A stretch of DNA of 48,802 bases, taken from NCBI GenBank assembly GCA_030263595.1, contig SZPG01000017.1:1-48802 (forward strand). The letters run 5' to 3'. Shown here piece after piece: positions 24,838 through 32,498 of the stretch. The notes under the pieces are model-generated. The model was given only the letters and a program-made list of their open reading frames with translations, was not told where the DNA came from and did not search any database. The stretch is from Chloroflexi bacterium CFX6 (GTDB lineage: Bacteria > Chloroflexota > Anaerolineae > Anaerolineales > Villigracilaceae). A program made the position numbers and the translations under genes. Positions within the stretch are counted from its first letter, which is position 1. Every line of letters begins with the position of its first letter.

Positions 24838-24866
24838 TTGACACCTCATTCCGGCTATGGTAATAT
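24838..24866 (+). promoter_or_regulatory. tRNA-fMet promoter
   Basis: Consensus TTGACA (24838-24843), 17 bases, TAATAT (24861-24866), giving a start near 24873, seven bases before the mature tRNA end. The rest of 24633-24837 shows nothing clear beyond the -10 noted for the regulator. Confidence 0.8.
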
Positions 24867-24879
24867 CGGCGGGCTTCGA

Positions 24880-24951
24880 TGCGGGGTGGAGCAGTGGCAG
24901 CTCGTCGGGCTCATAACCCGAAGGTCGCAGGTTCAAGTCCTGCCCCCGCTA
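24880..24951 (+). tRNA. Initiator tRNA-fMet (CAU)
   Basis: A full cloverleaf can be drawn: acceptor TGCGGGG/CCCCGCT, D-stem GAGC/GCTC, anticodon arm TCGGG-CTCATAA-CCCGA, T-arm GCAGG-TTCAAGT-CCTGC, discriminator A. Initiator hallmarks are the unpaired 1-72 position (here U-U) and three G-C pairs closing the anticodon stem. CCA is not encoded; the genome reads ACTA, so CCA is added later. Confidence 0.92.
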
Positions 24952-24961
24952 CTATTTTACG

Positions 24962-24994
24962 AACCATAGCCGCGAGGCTATGGTTTTCGTTTAA
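24962..24994 (+). terminator. tRNA terminator
   Basis: AACCATAGCC-GCGA-GGCTATGGTT, a perfect 10-bp stem, followed by TTCGTTTAA. Confidence 0.8.
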
Positions 24995-25061
24995 CGGACG
25001 GACTGCTCCAGCCAAATCTCACGTTGCATGAACAAGGGAGGAAATTTACCCCAAAAACCGT

Positions 25062-25090
25062 CCAACCTTTTCGCTTATCATTGTGTATAC
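25062..25090 (+). promoter_or_regulatory. Candidate ECF-type promoter
   Basis: CCAACCTTTT (25062-25071) followed after about 11 bases by TGTGTATAC resembles the AAC-type -35 used by ECF sigma factors, and it lies just ahead of the ECF gene, as expected for self-activation. No second copy was found to confirm it. Confidence 0.35.
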
Positions 25091-25126
25091 CTAATGTGAG
25101 CGCTTACATAAGCAGTGGAGAATTTC

Positions 25127-25678
25127 ATGGATGATCTGCAGGCGATCCGGCGACTCAAGAATGGCGATATCGGCGGCTTGGAAGTCCTCGTCGCGCGCTA
25201 CCAGGCAAGGGCTGTGCGTGTGGCGTTTCTTATCACCCACGATGAGGCGCTGGCTGAGGATGTGGTCCAGGAAACGTTTGTGCGTCTCTATCGCCGAATC
25301 GGGGGATTCGACTCGACTCGTCCGTTCGAACCCTATTTGCTGCGGAGCGTCGCCAATGCCGCGTTGAACGTCACGCGCAACGAGGATCGGCAGGTCTCTC
25401 TCGATGGCGGCCCGGAGCAGGTCGAGCAATTGCTGACGCAGGCAGCCTCCGTCGAATCGGAAGTGGAATATCGCCAATTGAAGCAGGAGATCATCCAGGC
25501 GTTATTCAGGCTCGATCCCCGTCAACGTGCGGTCCTCGTTCAACGTTACTATCTTGAAATGAGCGAAAAAGAAATGGCGACTGCTCTCGACGCTCCGCCG
25601 GGCACTGTCAAATGGCTGTTGAGTGCGGCGCGCGCCAAACTGCGCGACTTGCTTGGTTCGGAAAGGAGCACAGAGTGA
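25127..25678 (+). CDS. ECF RNA polymerase sigma factor
   Basis: 183 residues from the ATG at 25127 (GGAG six bases upstream; an in-frame GTG at 25115 is the alternative). Region 2 (about 20-85) includes DEALAEDVVQETFVRLYRRI, which contacts the -10 element and core polymerase. Region 4 (about 125-175) includes LDPRQRAVLVQRYYLEMSEK and a helix-turn-helix to the end. The stop overlaps the GTG start of the following membrane protein (GTGA), the usual arrangement of a sigma factor and its anti-sigma. Confidence 0.92.
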   Translation: MDDLQAIRRLKNGDIGGLEVLVARYQARAVRVAFLITHDEALAEDVVQETFVRLYRRIGGFDSTRPFEPYLLRSVANAALNVTRNEDRQVSLDGGPEQVEQLLTQAASVESEVEYRQLKQEIIQALFRLDPRQRAVLVQRYYLEMSEKEMATALDAPPGTVKWLLSAARAKLRDLLGSERSTE

Positions 25679-27099
25679 ACAGGAAATCCCATCGCGACAT
25701 TCTGGACTCGGCGGCGGCTGATGTTCTTTCTCGCGACGCCGATCTGTGGCCCGCTATCTCGGTCAGACTCGAAAGGAGTACCTTGATGACGACGCTTCGC
25801 GCCCGACCATTGGCGACGTTGGTGATCGTTTTGTTCATTCTGCTGATTTTAGCAGGAGCAGCCTACGCACTTGGACGCGCGCTGGGATATATTCCCGGCG
25901 TGGGATTTGTGGAACAAGACGCGCCCGTTCGTGTGCTGGACGGGAAACCGAGCGTTCAGCGCGATGGGATCACTTTGACCATGAATCAGTTGGTTGCCGA
26001 TTCAGCTCGAACGATGGTGATGTATCGCGTCGACGGTGTTGTCTTCGAGCGTGGCGCCGCGGAACAGGAATGCACCGAAGCGCCCTCCTTGCTGCTTGAG
26101 AATGATGTCCGCCTGGAATCAAACGGAGGGTATTGGCGCAGCAGAGGATACGAAACCGGTTACCTGCGTTTTGATGCCGCGTATACCTTCCAGCCCCTTC
26201 CAGCCGACGACCGGGAAGTCACGCTTCTTGCGCCCTGTGAGTTGCCCGCGCTGACCCTTAGCCTTATCCCCGCACCGGAGGGATTCGTCCTGCCTGCCGC
26301 CGAGATTCCCGCTACATTCGAAGCGTCCCGTCCATCCTTGCCTTCTCCCACACTGCCCGGTGATGCCCAAACTGCAGCGCCTCAGCTATATCCGACCGAC
26401 TTCCCTGCCACACTCACGCCAGTCCCCAATGGTTCCGGGCTATATCTGGAAAAGGCCGTCGAACTGGAAAAATCCTATTTGCTGGTGGGCAACTTCACCG
26501 ATGCGGGCGATCTGCCTGGCGGAGTCTGGGCAAAGGAAATTGCCATTCCTTATGAGTTCCGTATCACCGACCGCAATGGGAAACCCGTCTCCTTCTTTTA
26601 TCGTCCGGATCTGATGCCTCCTTCAAACCGGGCGGATGTCGCCTATTGGGCGTTGGAAATTCTCAAGCCGTTGGACGCTCCGCTCACCATCACCCTGCCA
26701 GAAGTCTCCGTGAACAACACCGACACCCTTCACTTTTCACTGGACGTTGGGTCTCATCCCATCGTTGGGCAAGCCTGGCAATTGAACCAGACCGTTCGGG
26801 TAGGCGGGCATTCCTTCCTGGCGGAGAGGGTCACACTGGAGGATCGCGGCTATACCCTGACCTTTCGCTCCCTCACCCCTATCTCGCGCGAGGATCTATT
26901 CCTCAACATAACCATCGAGGAAAAGGACGCCTCCCTGCTCTCCGAGCGAATTCGTGAACGCGACGGGATGCTGGAAGTGACACAAACACTCGTTTACGAC
27001 GAGCCACCCACTGGCGCGTTAACTTTTACATTGAACCTTTTCGTCATGAATTCAATCGGACCCTGGTCGCTGACTTGGTCTCCGCCGAATAGCCCTTGA
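25675..27099 (+). CDS. Single-pass membrane protein, probable anti-sigma factor
   Basis: 474 residues from a GTG at 25675 overlapping the sigma stop. A cytoplasmic N-terminus of about 45 residues (NRKSHRDILDSAAADVLSRD) is followed by one membrane helix (LATLVIVLFILLILAGAAYA) and an extracytoplasmic part of about 390 residues with beta-rich segments around a Pro/Thr linker (SLPSPTLPGDAQ). No zinc anti-sigma motif is seen, so the anti-sigma role rests on topology and position. The outer part would sense the stress. A hairpin ends the transcript at 27106. Confidence 0.75.
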   Translation: MNRKSHRDILDSAAADVLSRDADLWPAISVRLERSTLMTTLRARPLATLVIVLFILLILAGAAYALGRALGYIPGVGFVEQDAPVRVLDGKPSVQRDGITLTMNQLVADSARTMVMYRVDGVVFERGAAEQECTEAPSLLLENDVRLESNGGYWRSRGYETGYLRFDAAYTFQPLPADDREVTLLAPCELPALTLSLIPAPEGFVLPAAEIPATFEASRPSLPSPTLPGDAQTAAPQLYPTDFPATLTPVPNGSGLYLEKAVELEKSYLLVGNFTDAGDLPGGVWAKEIAIPYEFRITDRNGKPVSFFYRPDLMPPSNRADVAYWALEILKPLDAPLTITLPEVSVNNTDTLHFSLDVGSHPIVGQAWQLNQTVRVGGHSFLAERVTLEDRGYTLTFRSLTPISREDLFLNITIEEKDASLLSERIRERDGMLEVTQTLVYDEPPTGALTFTLNLFVMNSIGPWSLTWSPPNSP

Positions 27100-27105
27100 A
27101 TGACA

Positions 27106-27126
27106 GGCGGAGGAAAGCCCTCCGCC
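27106..27126 (+). terminator. Hairpin after the ECF operon
   Basis: GGCGGAGG-AAAGC-CCTCCGCC, an 8-bp stem; the following T content is low, so its strength is uncertain. Confidence 0.45.
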
Positions 27127-27207
27127 AATCCTCCAATTCTCTCTATGGATTTCTCCAGACTTTGAAATTGGGATCAGACTCTTTCCTATTTTGAACCGTT
27201 CTGCGGA

Positions 27208-28119
27208 TTACCCCCGATCAAAATGCCTCTTCAACTCTGAAGCATATTTCATCCCGACCAGGTTCTTGTTTTTTTCCAACCAATCCCGGAAAGCAATTTT
27301 GCCGCGCGGCGGTTCTTTGGAAACGAGCAGGTTTGCCATCAAGCCATCCACTTCCTCGGGGGTCAGGATCACATCCCTCACGAACAGGCTCAAAGACTGC
27401 GCGGCGAGCAACGCCAGCCGCGGCGGAACGGAGATCAGGAGCCGCCTCGCGCCGATCTTTTCGCCGACCAATTGCACCAATTCCCTGAATGTATATGCGT
27501 CGGGACCCACCGCGTCAATCAGGTAATTCTCTTTGCTGTATACGGCTTCCACGGCAAGGTCAGCCAAATCCTCCACGTGAATGGGCTGGATGCCATACGA
27601 GCCGTCGCCGGGGATGAAGAAGAACGGAAACCGCCTCAACAGAAACGCGATGTTGTTGATGAGAACGTCTTCCCCGCCGCCGACCAGCACCGTTGGACGC
27701 AGGATCGCATACGACAACCCTGATTCGATCACTGTCTTTTCATTCGCCGCCTTGCCCCAGTAATAAGGCAGGTGTGAATCGGCGGATGGATTGGCAATGC
27801 TGATGTGGACGATCCGCTTCACGCCCGCGGCTTTGGCGGCGTTGACCAGTTTCCGCGTATTCTCCACCGCGCGCGGTTGGGTGTTGTCGCCTTTGTCGAA
27901 GCGCACCCAGTACGTGTTGACCAGCACGTCCACACCTTGCAGGGATTCGGCCATGCCCGCCTCGTCGAAGTCCAATGGATGGGCTTTGACTTTGCCGTCG
28001 AACGGATCGGGACGGTTCGGATGTCCCGTCAATGTGATGACCTCCTCGCCGCGCTCGAGCAGGCGTTTGGCGATATATTTTCCCGAATAAGAGAACGCGC
28101 CGGTGACTGCGATTTTCAT
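27208..28119 (-). CDS. NmrA/NDUFA9-like NAD(P)-binding protein
   Basis: 303 residues with an N-terminal Rossmann motif (KIAVTGAFSYSGKYIAKRLL; pattern GxxxxxG), then LVNTYWVRF, VKRIVHISIANP and SGLSYAILRPTVLVGG. These are typical of atypical short-chain reductases of the NmrA/NDUFA9 group. The active-site YxxxK is present in altered form (YYWGKAANEK). The substrate is not evident; related proteins bind quinones or serve as redox sensors. GGAGG precedes the ATG, which overlaps the stop of the upstream membrane protein (ATGA). Ordering with the GbsR-type regulator upstream suggests one controlled unit. Confidence 0.85.
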   Translation of the reverse strand: MKIAVTGAFSYSGKYIAKRLLERGEEVITLTGHPNRPDPFDGKVKAHPLDFDEAGMAESLQGVDVLVNTYWVRFDKGDNTQPRAVENTRKLVNAAKAAGVKRIVHISIANPSADSHLPYYWGKAANEKTVIESGLSYAILRPTVLVGGGEDVLINNIAFLLRRFPFFFIPGDGSYGIQPIHVEDLADLAVEAVYSKENYLIDAVGPDAYTFRELVQLVGEKIGARRLLISVPPRLALLAAQSLSLFVRDVILTPEEVDGLMANLLVSKEPPRGKIAFRDWLEKNKNLVGMKYASELKRHFDRG

Positions 28120-28469
28120 TTTGCCTCCGCCTTGGGGGATCTGGGCGCGACCAGCGCAAAGAAGGATACGATCAATCCTGTGGCGATCAGGGCGAATAGA
28201 AATCCGCCCAGGTTTCCGCTCAGTTTGCCCGCAACTTCGAAGAACAGTTCTTCCGCGCTCCCTGCCTCAGGCTTGTAGTTCAGGGCAAGAATTACGGGCA
28301 TGCCGATCAGGAGGACGTTGGAGAATGCCGTCCAAAATTGGGCGCGCTCATCGGTTTTGCACAGGTCAATCAGAACGGTGCGAAGATACGGACGCAAATA
28401 CCCGACGATCAAGAAGGCAATTGCCAAAGTCAGCGCCACCTGAATGAGAAAGGATGTGATTGTGTTCAT
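28116..28469 (-). CDS. Small membrane protein, unknown
   Basis: 117 residues with three membrane helices (about 7-25, 48-62, 85-108) and AAGGA before the ATG. It is followed by an ATGA overlap with the NmrA-like gene, so the two are co-translated. A short conserved-looking loop (LRPYLRTVLIDLCKTDERAQ) sits between helices 1 and 2. I do not recognise the family. The partner may use it as a membrane anchor. Confidence 0.7.
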   Translation of the reverse strand: MNTITSFLIQVALTLAIAFLIVGYLRPYLRTVLIDLCKTDERAQFWTAFSNVLLIGMPVILALNYKPEAGSAEELFFEVAGKLSGNLGGFLFALIATGLIVSFFALVAPRSPKAEAK

Positions 28470-28503
28470 TTTGTTTTGTTTTCCTTTTTCGAACTGACTA
28501 TAC

Positions 28504-28608
28504 GGGACGTTGGAGAACGTCCTCTACGCGCGGGTGATGAGATGTTGGAGAGCGTCCTCTACGCGCGGATGACGGGACGTTGGAGAACGTCCTGTTACGC
28601 GCGATCAC
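28504..28608. repeat. Three tandem 35-bp palindromic units, family B
   Basis: Units begin at 28504, 28539 and 28574, an exact 35-base period. Each contains GACGTT-GGAG-AACGTC (or a close variant) followed by CCTCTACGCGCGG. A related double-hairpin element is at 38906-38961. They fill the gap between the regulator gene and the membrane protein gene. No spacers, so not a CRISPR. Confidence 0.75.
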
Positions 28609-28610
28609 GG

Positions 28611-29135
28611 TTACTTCAAAACGCCAAGTATTTTGGTGACATTCGAGAAACCCAAACTCTCCAGCCGAATGACCGCCTTGGCGAGACTGTCAATGGCGTT
28701 GAAGAAATCCTGTAACGCCTGCACGCGCTGATAGACAAAATTCCATTCCTCGTTATCCACCCAGTTCTCATCCATGGTTGTAAGCGTGTCCATCACGGAA
28801 CGCACGGCGCGGTCGAACTCGGAGTTTTGCCGTTCCTGCAAGATGGAGCGGATCGCGGCGTAGAAGTCCGTTTCGGCGGAATAGTAATCCTTGCGGTCGC
28901 CCAGCTTTGTAGAGCGGTGAACGAGTCCCATGCGCGCCAGCGCGCGGATCTCGGTGCTGACCGCGCCTTTGGTGAGTCCTGTTTCCTGCACGATCTGATC
29001 GAGGGGGAGAGGGGTGGGGGAGAGATACAGGACGCCGAAGATGGCGCCCATCCCCTTGGGGAAACCCCAGAAGCGGCTGATCTGGCTGAGCCCTTCCACG
29101 AAATCCCTTTTGATTTTGGCAAGTGTTTGCGGCAT
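28611..29135 (-). CDS. GbsR/MarR-type transcriptional regulator
   Basis: 174 residues. The winged helix spans about 40-95 (LPLDQIVQETGLTKGAVSTE, ALARMGLVHRSTKLGDRKDY). The helical C-terminus should dimerise. It fits the GbsR family, which represses osmoprotectant or efflux genes and itself. Its own promoter carries a perfect 20-base palindrome across the predicted start site (see 29153-29202), strong support for autorepression. Likely controls the membrane protein and NmrA-like genes downstream, although the tandem repeats at 28504 lie between. Confidence 0.85.
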   Translation of the reverse strand: MPQTLAKIKRDFVEGLSQISRFWGFPKGMGAIFGVLYLSPTPLPLDQIVQETGLTKGAVSTEIRALARMGLVHRSTKLGDRKDYYSAETDFYAAIRSILQERQNSEFDRAVRSVMDTLTTMDENWVDNEEWNFVYQRVQALQDFFNAIDSLAKAVIRLESLGFSNVTKILGVLK

Positions 29136-29152
29136 GGTGGTCTCGTTATGTA

Positions 29153-29202
29153 TGTTTAGTAATTACTAAACAAAATATACGATAACCGAACGGATTTGTC
29201 AA
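29153..29202 (-). promoter_or_regulatory. Promoter and palindromic operator of the GbsR-type gene
   Basis: Minus strand: TTGACA (29197-29202), 17 bases, TATATT (29174-29179). Immediately after it lies the perfect palindrome TGTTTAGTAA/TTACTAAACA (29153-29172), covering the predicted start near 29167. Binding there would block initiation. Confidence 0.8.
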
Positions 29203-29331
29203 GATCGAATGGTCTGCGCGTAGGCAAGCCAGTGGATTTGCCCCGCTTATCACGTAAATATGATCTCCGCTTCATTCCTACGGGACGGCTGATCCTGTTT
29301 CAGATGGCGGATTCGACATCCGCGCCTTCGT

Positions 29332-29904
29332 TCAGGGACCGGCGTAAAACAGCCGGAACAATTCCTCCCCTGTGTGTCCCTGCGCGGTCTCGTTGTATTC
29401 CCGGATCGGGACGCGGAAACCGATGCCCTCCATGACATCCTTCTCGAACCTGAATTCGACGAAGCCGGGCTGAGGTCCTTGTAGGAGATCGGGCGGCAAG
29501 CCATTGACGACCTGCATCACTTGCGCGATCCAATTTCCAAAGGTTTCGTAATCGTCGAGGGCTTCGACGGAAACGGTCACGTGGAAGTCCGTCTCCATGG
29601 CGAGGAAGCGGACGACCTGTCCGTTCGAGTCAATGCAGTTTTCACCAAAGGCTGTCGCGCGCGAGGCGGAATTGGGGATCAGAGTCTGGATCGCCGCGTC
29701 GAATTGGGCGGTAAGTTCGGGCAGATCCTGGTACGCCCATTGGTATCCGCATTGCGTTGTGGAAACGGCGGTCGTGGCGGCGCTTGTCGGCGGATGGGGC
29801 GTGCCGGTGGGGGGTTGGGTGGGTAAGGCTTGAGGGGAGGCGACGTCCGTCGAGCACGCGCCCAGGATCAGGGTCAGAAAGAGAAGCGTAAATTTCGCCT
29901 TCAC
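29332..29904 (-). CDS. Lipoprotein, unknown
   Basis: 190 residues. A signal peptide ends in the lipobox LGAC (Cys 17), then a Pro/Thr linker (PTQPPTGTPHPP) and an alpha/beta domain with two cysteines (TQCGYQWAY, ENCIDSNG). The start is a GTG overlapping the stop of the M20 amidohydrolase (GTGA), so it is co-translated with it. Family not named with confidence. The stretch 29203-29331 shows no gene. Confidence 0.75.
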   Translation of the reverse strand: MKAKFTLLFLTLILGACSTDVASPQALPTQPPTGTPHPPTSAATTAVSTTQCGYQWAYQDLPELTAQFDAAIQTLIPNSASRATAFGENCIDSNGQVVRFLAMETDFHVTVSVEALDDYETFGNWIAQVMQVVNGLPPDLLQGPQPGFVEFRFEKDVMEGIGFRVPIREYNETAQGHTGEELFRLFYAGP

Positions 29905-31091
29905 TTCAGCAGGTCTGCCGCGGCGGTCGCCATCAACGCGGCGGCGGCGATCAGCGCCTCTTCGTCGAAATCGAATTTGGGGTGGTGATGGTTGTAGTCG
30001 AGATTCTTTTCGGCGTTTGCAGAGCCGATGAAGAAGTAACAGCCATCCACCTTCTCCTGCATGTAGCCCATGTCCTCCGCGCCCATGGTGAGGTAGGGAG
30101 ATGCGTCAATGTCGGTTTGCGGGAAGAGGGATTGCGCGGATTCGAGGACGCTCGATGCGACCTCGTCGTGGTTGATGACCGGCGGCGTGACCTGTTTGAT
30201 CTCGATTTCGACCTTGCAACCCAGGGATTCGCCAACGCCGCGCGCGATTTGCTCGCAGCGTTGCAGGACCATTTTGCGAATTTCGGGGTCGAAGTTGCGG
30301 ATCGTGCCTGTGAGCTCGGCGGTCTGCGGGATGACGTTGAAGGTCGTGCCTGATTGCACCGAGGTAACGCTGACGACCGACGATTTGAGCGGAGGTACGT
30401 TGCGCGAGGCGATGGTCTGCAACGCGGTGACGATGTGCGCCGCGGCGACGACGGGATCAACCGTCGTGTCGGGTGCGGCGCCGTGTCCGCCTTTGCCGGT
30501 GAGTTTGATCGAAAACAATTCCGCGCCCGCCATGACCGGTCCCTTTGCGACGTGGATCCAGCCGAGGGGCTTGTCGTTCCACAGGTGAAGCGAGAGGGTC
30601 TTTTCCACTTTGGGGTTTTCCAGCGCGCCGTCGCGGATCATCATCAGGTTGCCGCCCACTTCCTCTCCATTGAGTCCCTCTTCGGATGGCTGGAAGCAGA
30701 ATTTGACGTTGCCCGCCAGTTCCTCCCGATGCGCGTGAAGCATCTTTGCGACGGTCAGCCCGATGGCGGTGTGACCGTCGTGTCCGCAGGCGTGCATCAC
30801 GCCGGGGTTTGTGGACGCGTATTCCGCGCCGGTCTCTTCGGCGATGGGAAGCGCGTCCATATCGAAGCGGAGCAGGATCGTTGGACCCGGTCTTGCGCCT
30901 TCGAGCAAGCCGACAACGCCGGTCTTGCCGACGCCCTTGGTCACTTCGATGCCGAGGGCTTCGAGTTCCTTTGCGACGATGCCCCCGGTGCGGACTTCGC
31001 GAAAGCCGAGTTCGGGATGTTTGTGGAAGTCGCGCCGCAGGGATTGAGTGTAGGGGAAGAGGTCTTTGGCTTGCTGGAGGAAGTTGGGCAT
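29901..31091 (-). CDS. M20-family amidohydrolase
   Basis: 396 residues, full length for the M20D group (aminoacylase/IAA-amino-acid hydrolase type). Metal-binding motifs are present: MHACGHDGHTA, QPSEEGLNG, SLHLWN and, near the end, a His-rich segment (LDYNHHHPKFDFDEEAL). The dimerisation domain starts near FSIKLTGKGGHGAAPD. It would remove acyl groups from amino acids or related amides in the cytoplasm; the exact substrate cannot be read. AAGGA precedes the ATG. Coupled to the lipoprotein gene downstream. Confidence 0.92.
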   Translation of the reverse strand: MPNFLQQAKDLFPYTQSLRRDFHKHPELGFREVRTGGIVAKELEALGIEVTKGVGKTGVVGLLEGARPGPTILLRFDMDALPIAEETGAEYASTNPGVMHACGHDGHTAIGLTVAKMLHAHREELAGNVKFCFQPSEEGLNGEEVGGNLMMIRDGALENPKVEKTLSLHLWNDKPLGWIHVAKGPVMAGAELFSIKLTGKGGHGAAPDTTVDPVVAAAHIVTALQTIASRNVPPLKSSVVSVTSVQSGTTFNVIPQTAELTGTIRNFDPEIRKMVLQRCEQIARGVGESLGCKVEIEIKQVTPPVINHDEVASSVLESAQSLFPQTDIDASPYLTMGAEDMGYMQEKVDGCYFFIGSANAEKNLDYNHHHPKFDFDEEALIAAAALMATAAADLLK

Positions 31092-31160
31092 GGGGGATTC
31101 CTTTCGGGCAATTGGTAATTGGAGGAGTGTTGAGGAGTTAGAGACTGGAGATTTTGAGAA

Positions 31161-31559
31161 TTAGAGGATTGAGGCGACTTCGATTTCTGTGAGCCATTTT
31201 ACCCAATGCCAGCCGATTGCAGTGTAACCCTTGCCGGCGATCCACACGTAGTAATTGCCGAGATCCCATTTCCACATCAAGCCAAACGCAAGGATGAGCA
31301 AAGTCGCGATGGCGATGATGACCGAGACGACGACCATGACGTTGCGGACAAAACGGCGGTCCAAGCCGCGCTTCAGGGAACGCAGCGAGATGATGGCTTT
31401 CCACGGGATGAGCAGGATCAACGCCCAGCCCGTGACGCGATGGATTTCGAAAAGCAGGGATGGGAAGGGAAAAAACAATCCGTAGACGCCGCTAAGACCA
31501 GGTACGAATAAGAGACTGAAGATAAGCGTGTTGACAAAGCGCAAGTTCACGCCGCTCAT
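31161..31559 (-). CDS. Four-helix membrane protein, possible truncated redox module
   Basis: 132 residues from the ATG at 31559 (AAGGAG eight bases upstream). Three to four membrane helices with histidines at 40 (FEIHRVTGWALIL) and 118 (GWHWVKW), the kind of pair that can hold heme. It resembles the N-terminal membrane part of larger Chloroflexota molybdopterin oxidoreductases, as I recall them. Here it stops soon after the GWHW motif without the catalytic part, so it may be a remnant or a stand-alone cytochrome-like subunit. The distance to the M20 gene (69 bases) holds nothing else. Confidence 0.6.
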   Translation of the reverse strand: MSGVNLRFVNTLIFSLLFVPGLSGVYGLFFPFPSLLFEIHRVTGWALILLIPWKAIISLRSLKRGLDRRFVRNVMVVVSVIIAIATLLILAFGLMWKWDLGNYYVWIAGKGYTAIGWHWVKWLTEIEVASIL

Positions 31560-31695
31560 CAAGGACTCCTTTTGTTACCGATAAATTGGCGTATGTCATT
31601 GCGAGGGCGGACTTCTCGAATTCGCCGGATTCGGTTTTTCGATAGGGGTAAACCAAAATTTGAAAAGGCGCTTGTGCCATATTTCAGCCTTGAAA

Positions 31696-31724
31696 GGCAA
31701 AGCGACATGAATGTCGCGCTACGA
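31696..31724. repeat. Single copy of palindromic repeat family A
   Basis: GGCAAAGCGACATGAATGTC and the bases GCGCTACG after it match the right half of the elements at 21484-21620 (GGCAAAGCGACGTGAACGTC). Arms GCGACAT/ATGTCGC flank two bases. It overlaps the stop of the PIG-L gene. Confidence 0.6.
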
Positions 31725-32456
31725 GTATTTCACTACGCGGAATTTTTCCTCGTAGCGCGGGTTTTCGTCTGTGCTGTCCTCGGTGTGACGCGACTTCATG
31801 CGTTCCCTGAGTTTTTCCGGGTTGCCGATCTGGGCCTTGTGCTGGAGCAACGCCTCGAGTTTGACCTCCCAAGTCTCGGTGACGTCAACGACCGTGTTCG
31901 GCTGGCTGGTGAGCGAACACCAGATTTCCTTCGGCATGTGAGGTGCGAGTCCCTCCGCGAGCAGTTCGGGGAAGTATTCCTTGTTGCCTGCGGCGGGAAA
32001 GACAGCATCGAGAACCACCTGTCCCGCGGCGCGGTGATCGGGATGGTTGAGCCCGTACATCGCAAACAGGTTTTGCGGATCGCACGTGACAAGGATATCC
32101 GGTTTGAATTTGCGGATGATACGGACGACGTCGCGGCGCAGGTTCAGGTCAGGGGCGAGGTAACCGTCGGGGCAATCCATGATGTAAACTGCCTGTGCGC
32201 CGATGACTTTCGCGGCGGCGCCCTGCTCCTCGTGGCGGATGGCGCACAGCGCATCGGGGGTCATGTCTACGGGAGTGTGGTCGTTGAATCCCTTGTCGCC
32301 GCAGGTCAATAGTTGATAGGTGATGTGATGTCCGGCGCGCGCCCATTTTGCCAGGGTCGCGCCGCAGAAGAATTCCGGGTCGTCTGGGTGAGCGAGGATG
32401 ACGAGGATGTTTTTGGGGGAGTCCCAAGTTCCGGGGGGAAGAGGTTCGTTGGTCAT
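31719..32456 (-). CDS. PIG-L/LmbE-type deacetylase
   Basis: 245 residues. The zinc site is clear: AHPDD (22-26) and the later NHPDHRAAGQ. The family removes N-acetyl groups from sugars such as GlcNAc-inositol in mycothiol-like or glycan pathways; no glycosyltransferase is near to narrow the substrate. Its last codons run into a palindromic repeat (31696-31724). It lies 42 bases after RicT on the same strand; the start lacks a good Shine-Dalgarno. Confidence 0.9.
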   Translation of the reverse strand: MTNEPLPPGTWDSPKNILVILAHPDDPEFFCGATLAKWARAGHHITYQLLTCGDKGFNDHTPVDMTPDALCAIRHEEQGAAAKVIGAQAVYIMDCPDGYLAPDLNLRRDVVRIIRKFKPDILVTCDPQNLFAMYGLNHPDHRAAGQVVLDAVFPAAGNKEYFPELLAEGLAPHMPKEIWCSLTSQPNTVVDVTETWEVKLEALLQHKAQIGNPEKLRERMKSRHTEDSTDENPRYEEKFRVVKYS

Positions 32457-32498
32457 GAGTCAGGTATCGGTTGGATAAAAATGAAGCGTGGTTGGACG

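Noticed and set aside
24880..24951. Elongator tRNA-Met
   Set aside because: The unpaired 1-72 position and three G-C pairs in the anticodon stem mark it as the initiator.
28504..28608. A possible CRISPR array
   Set aside because: The 35-bp units are contiguous with no unique spacers and no cas genes nearby.
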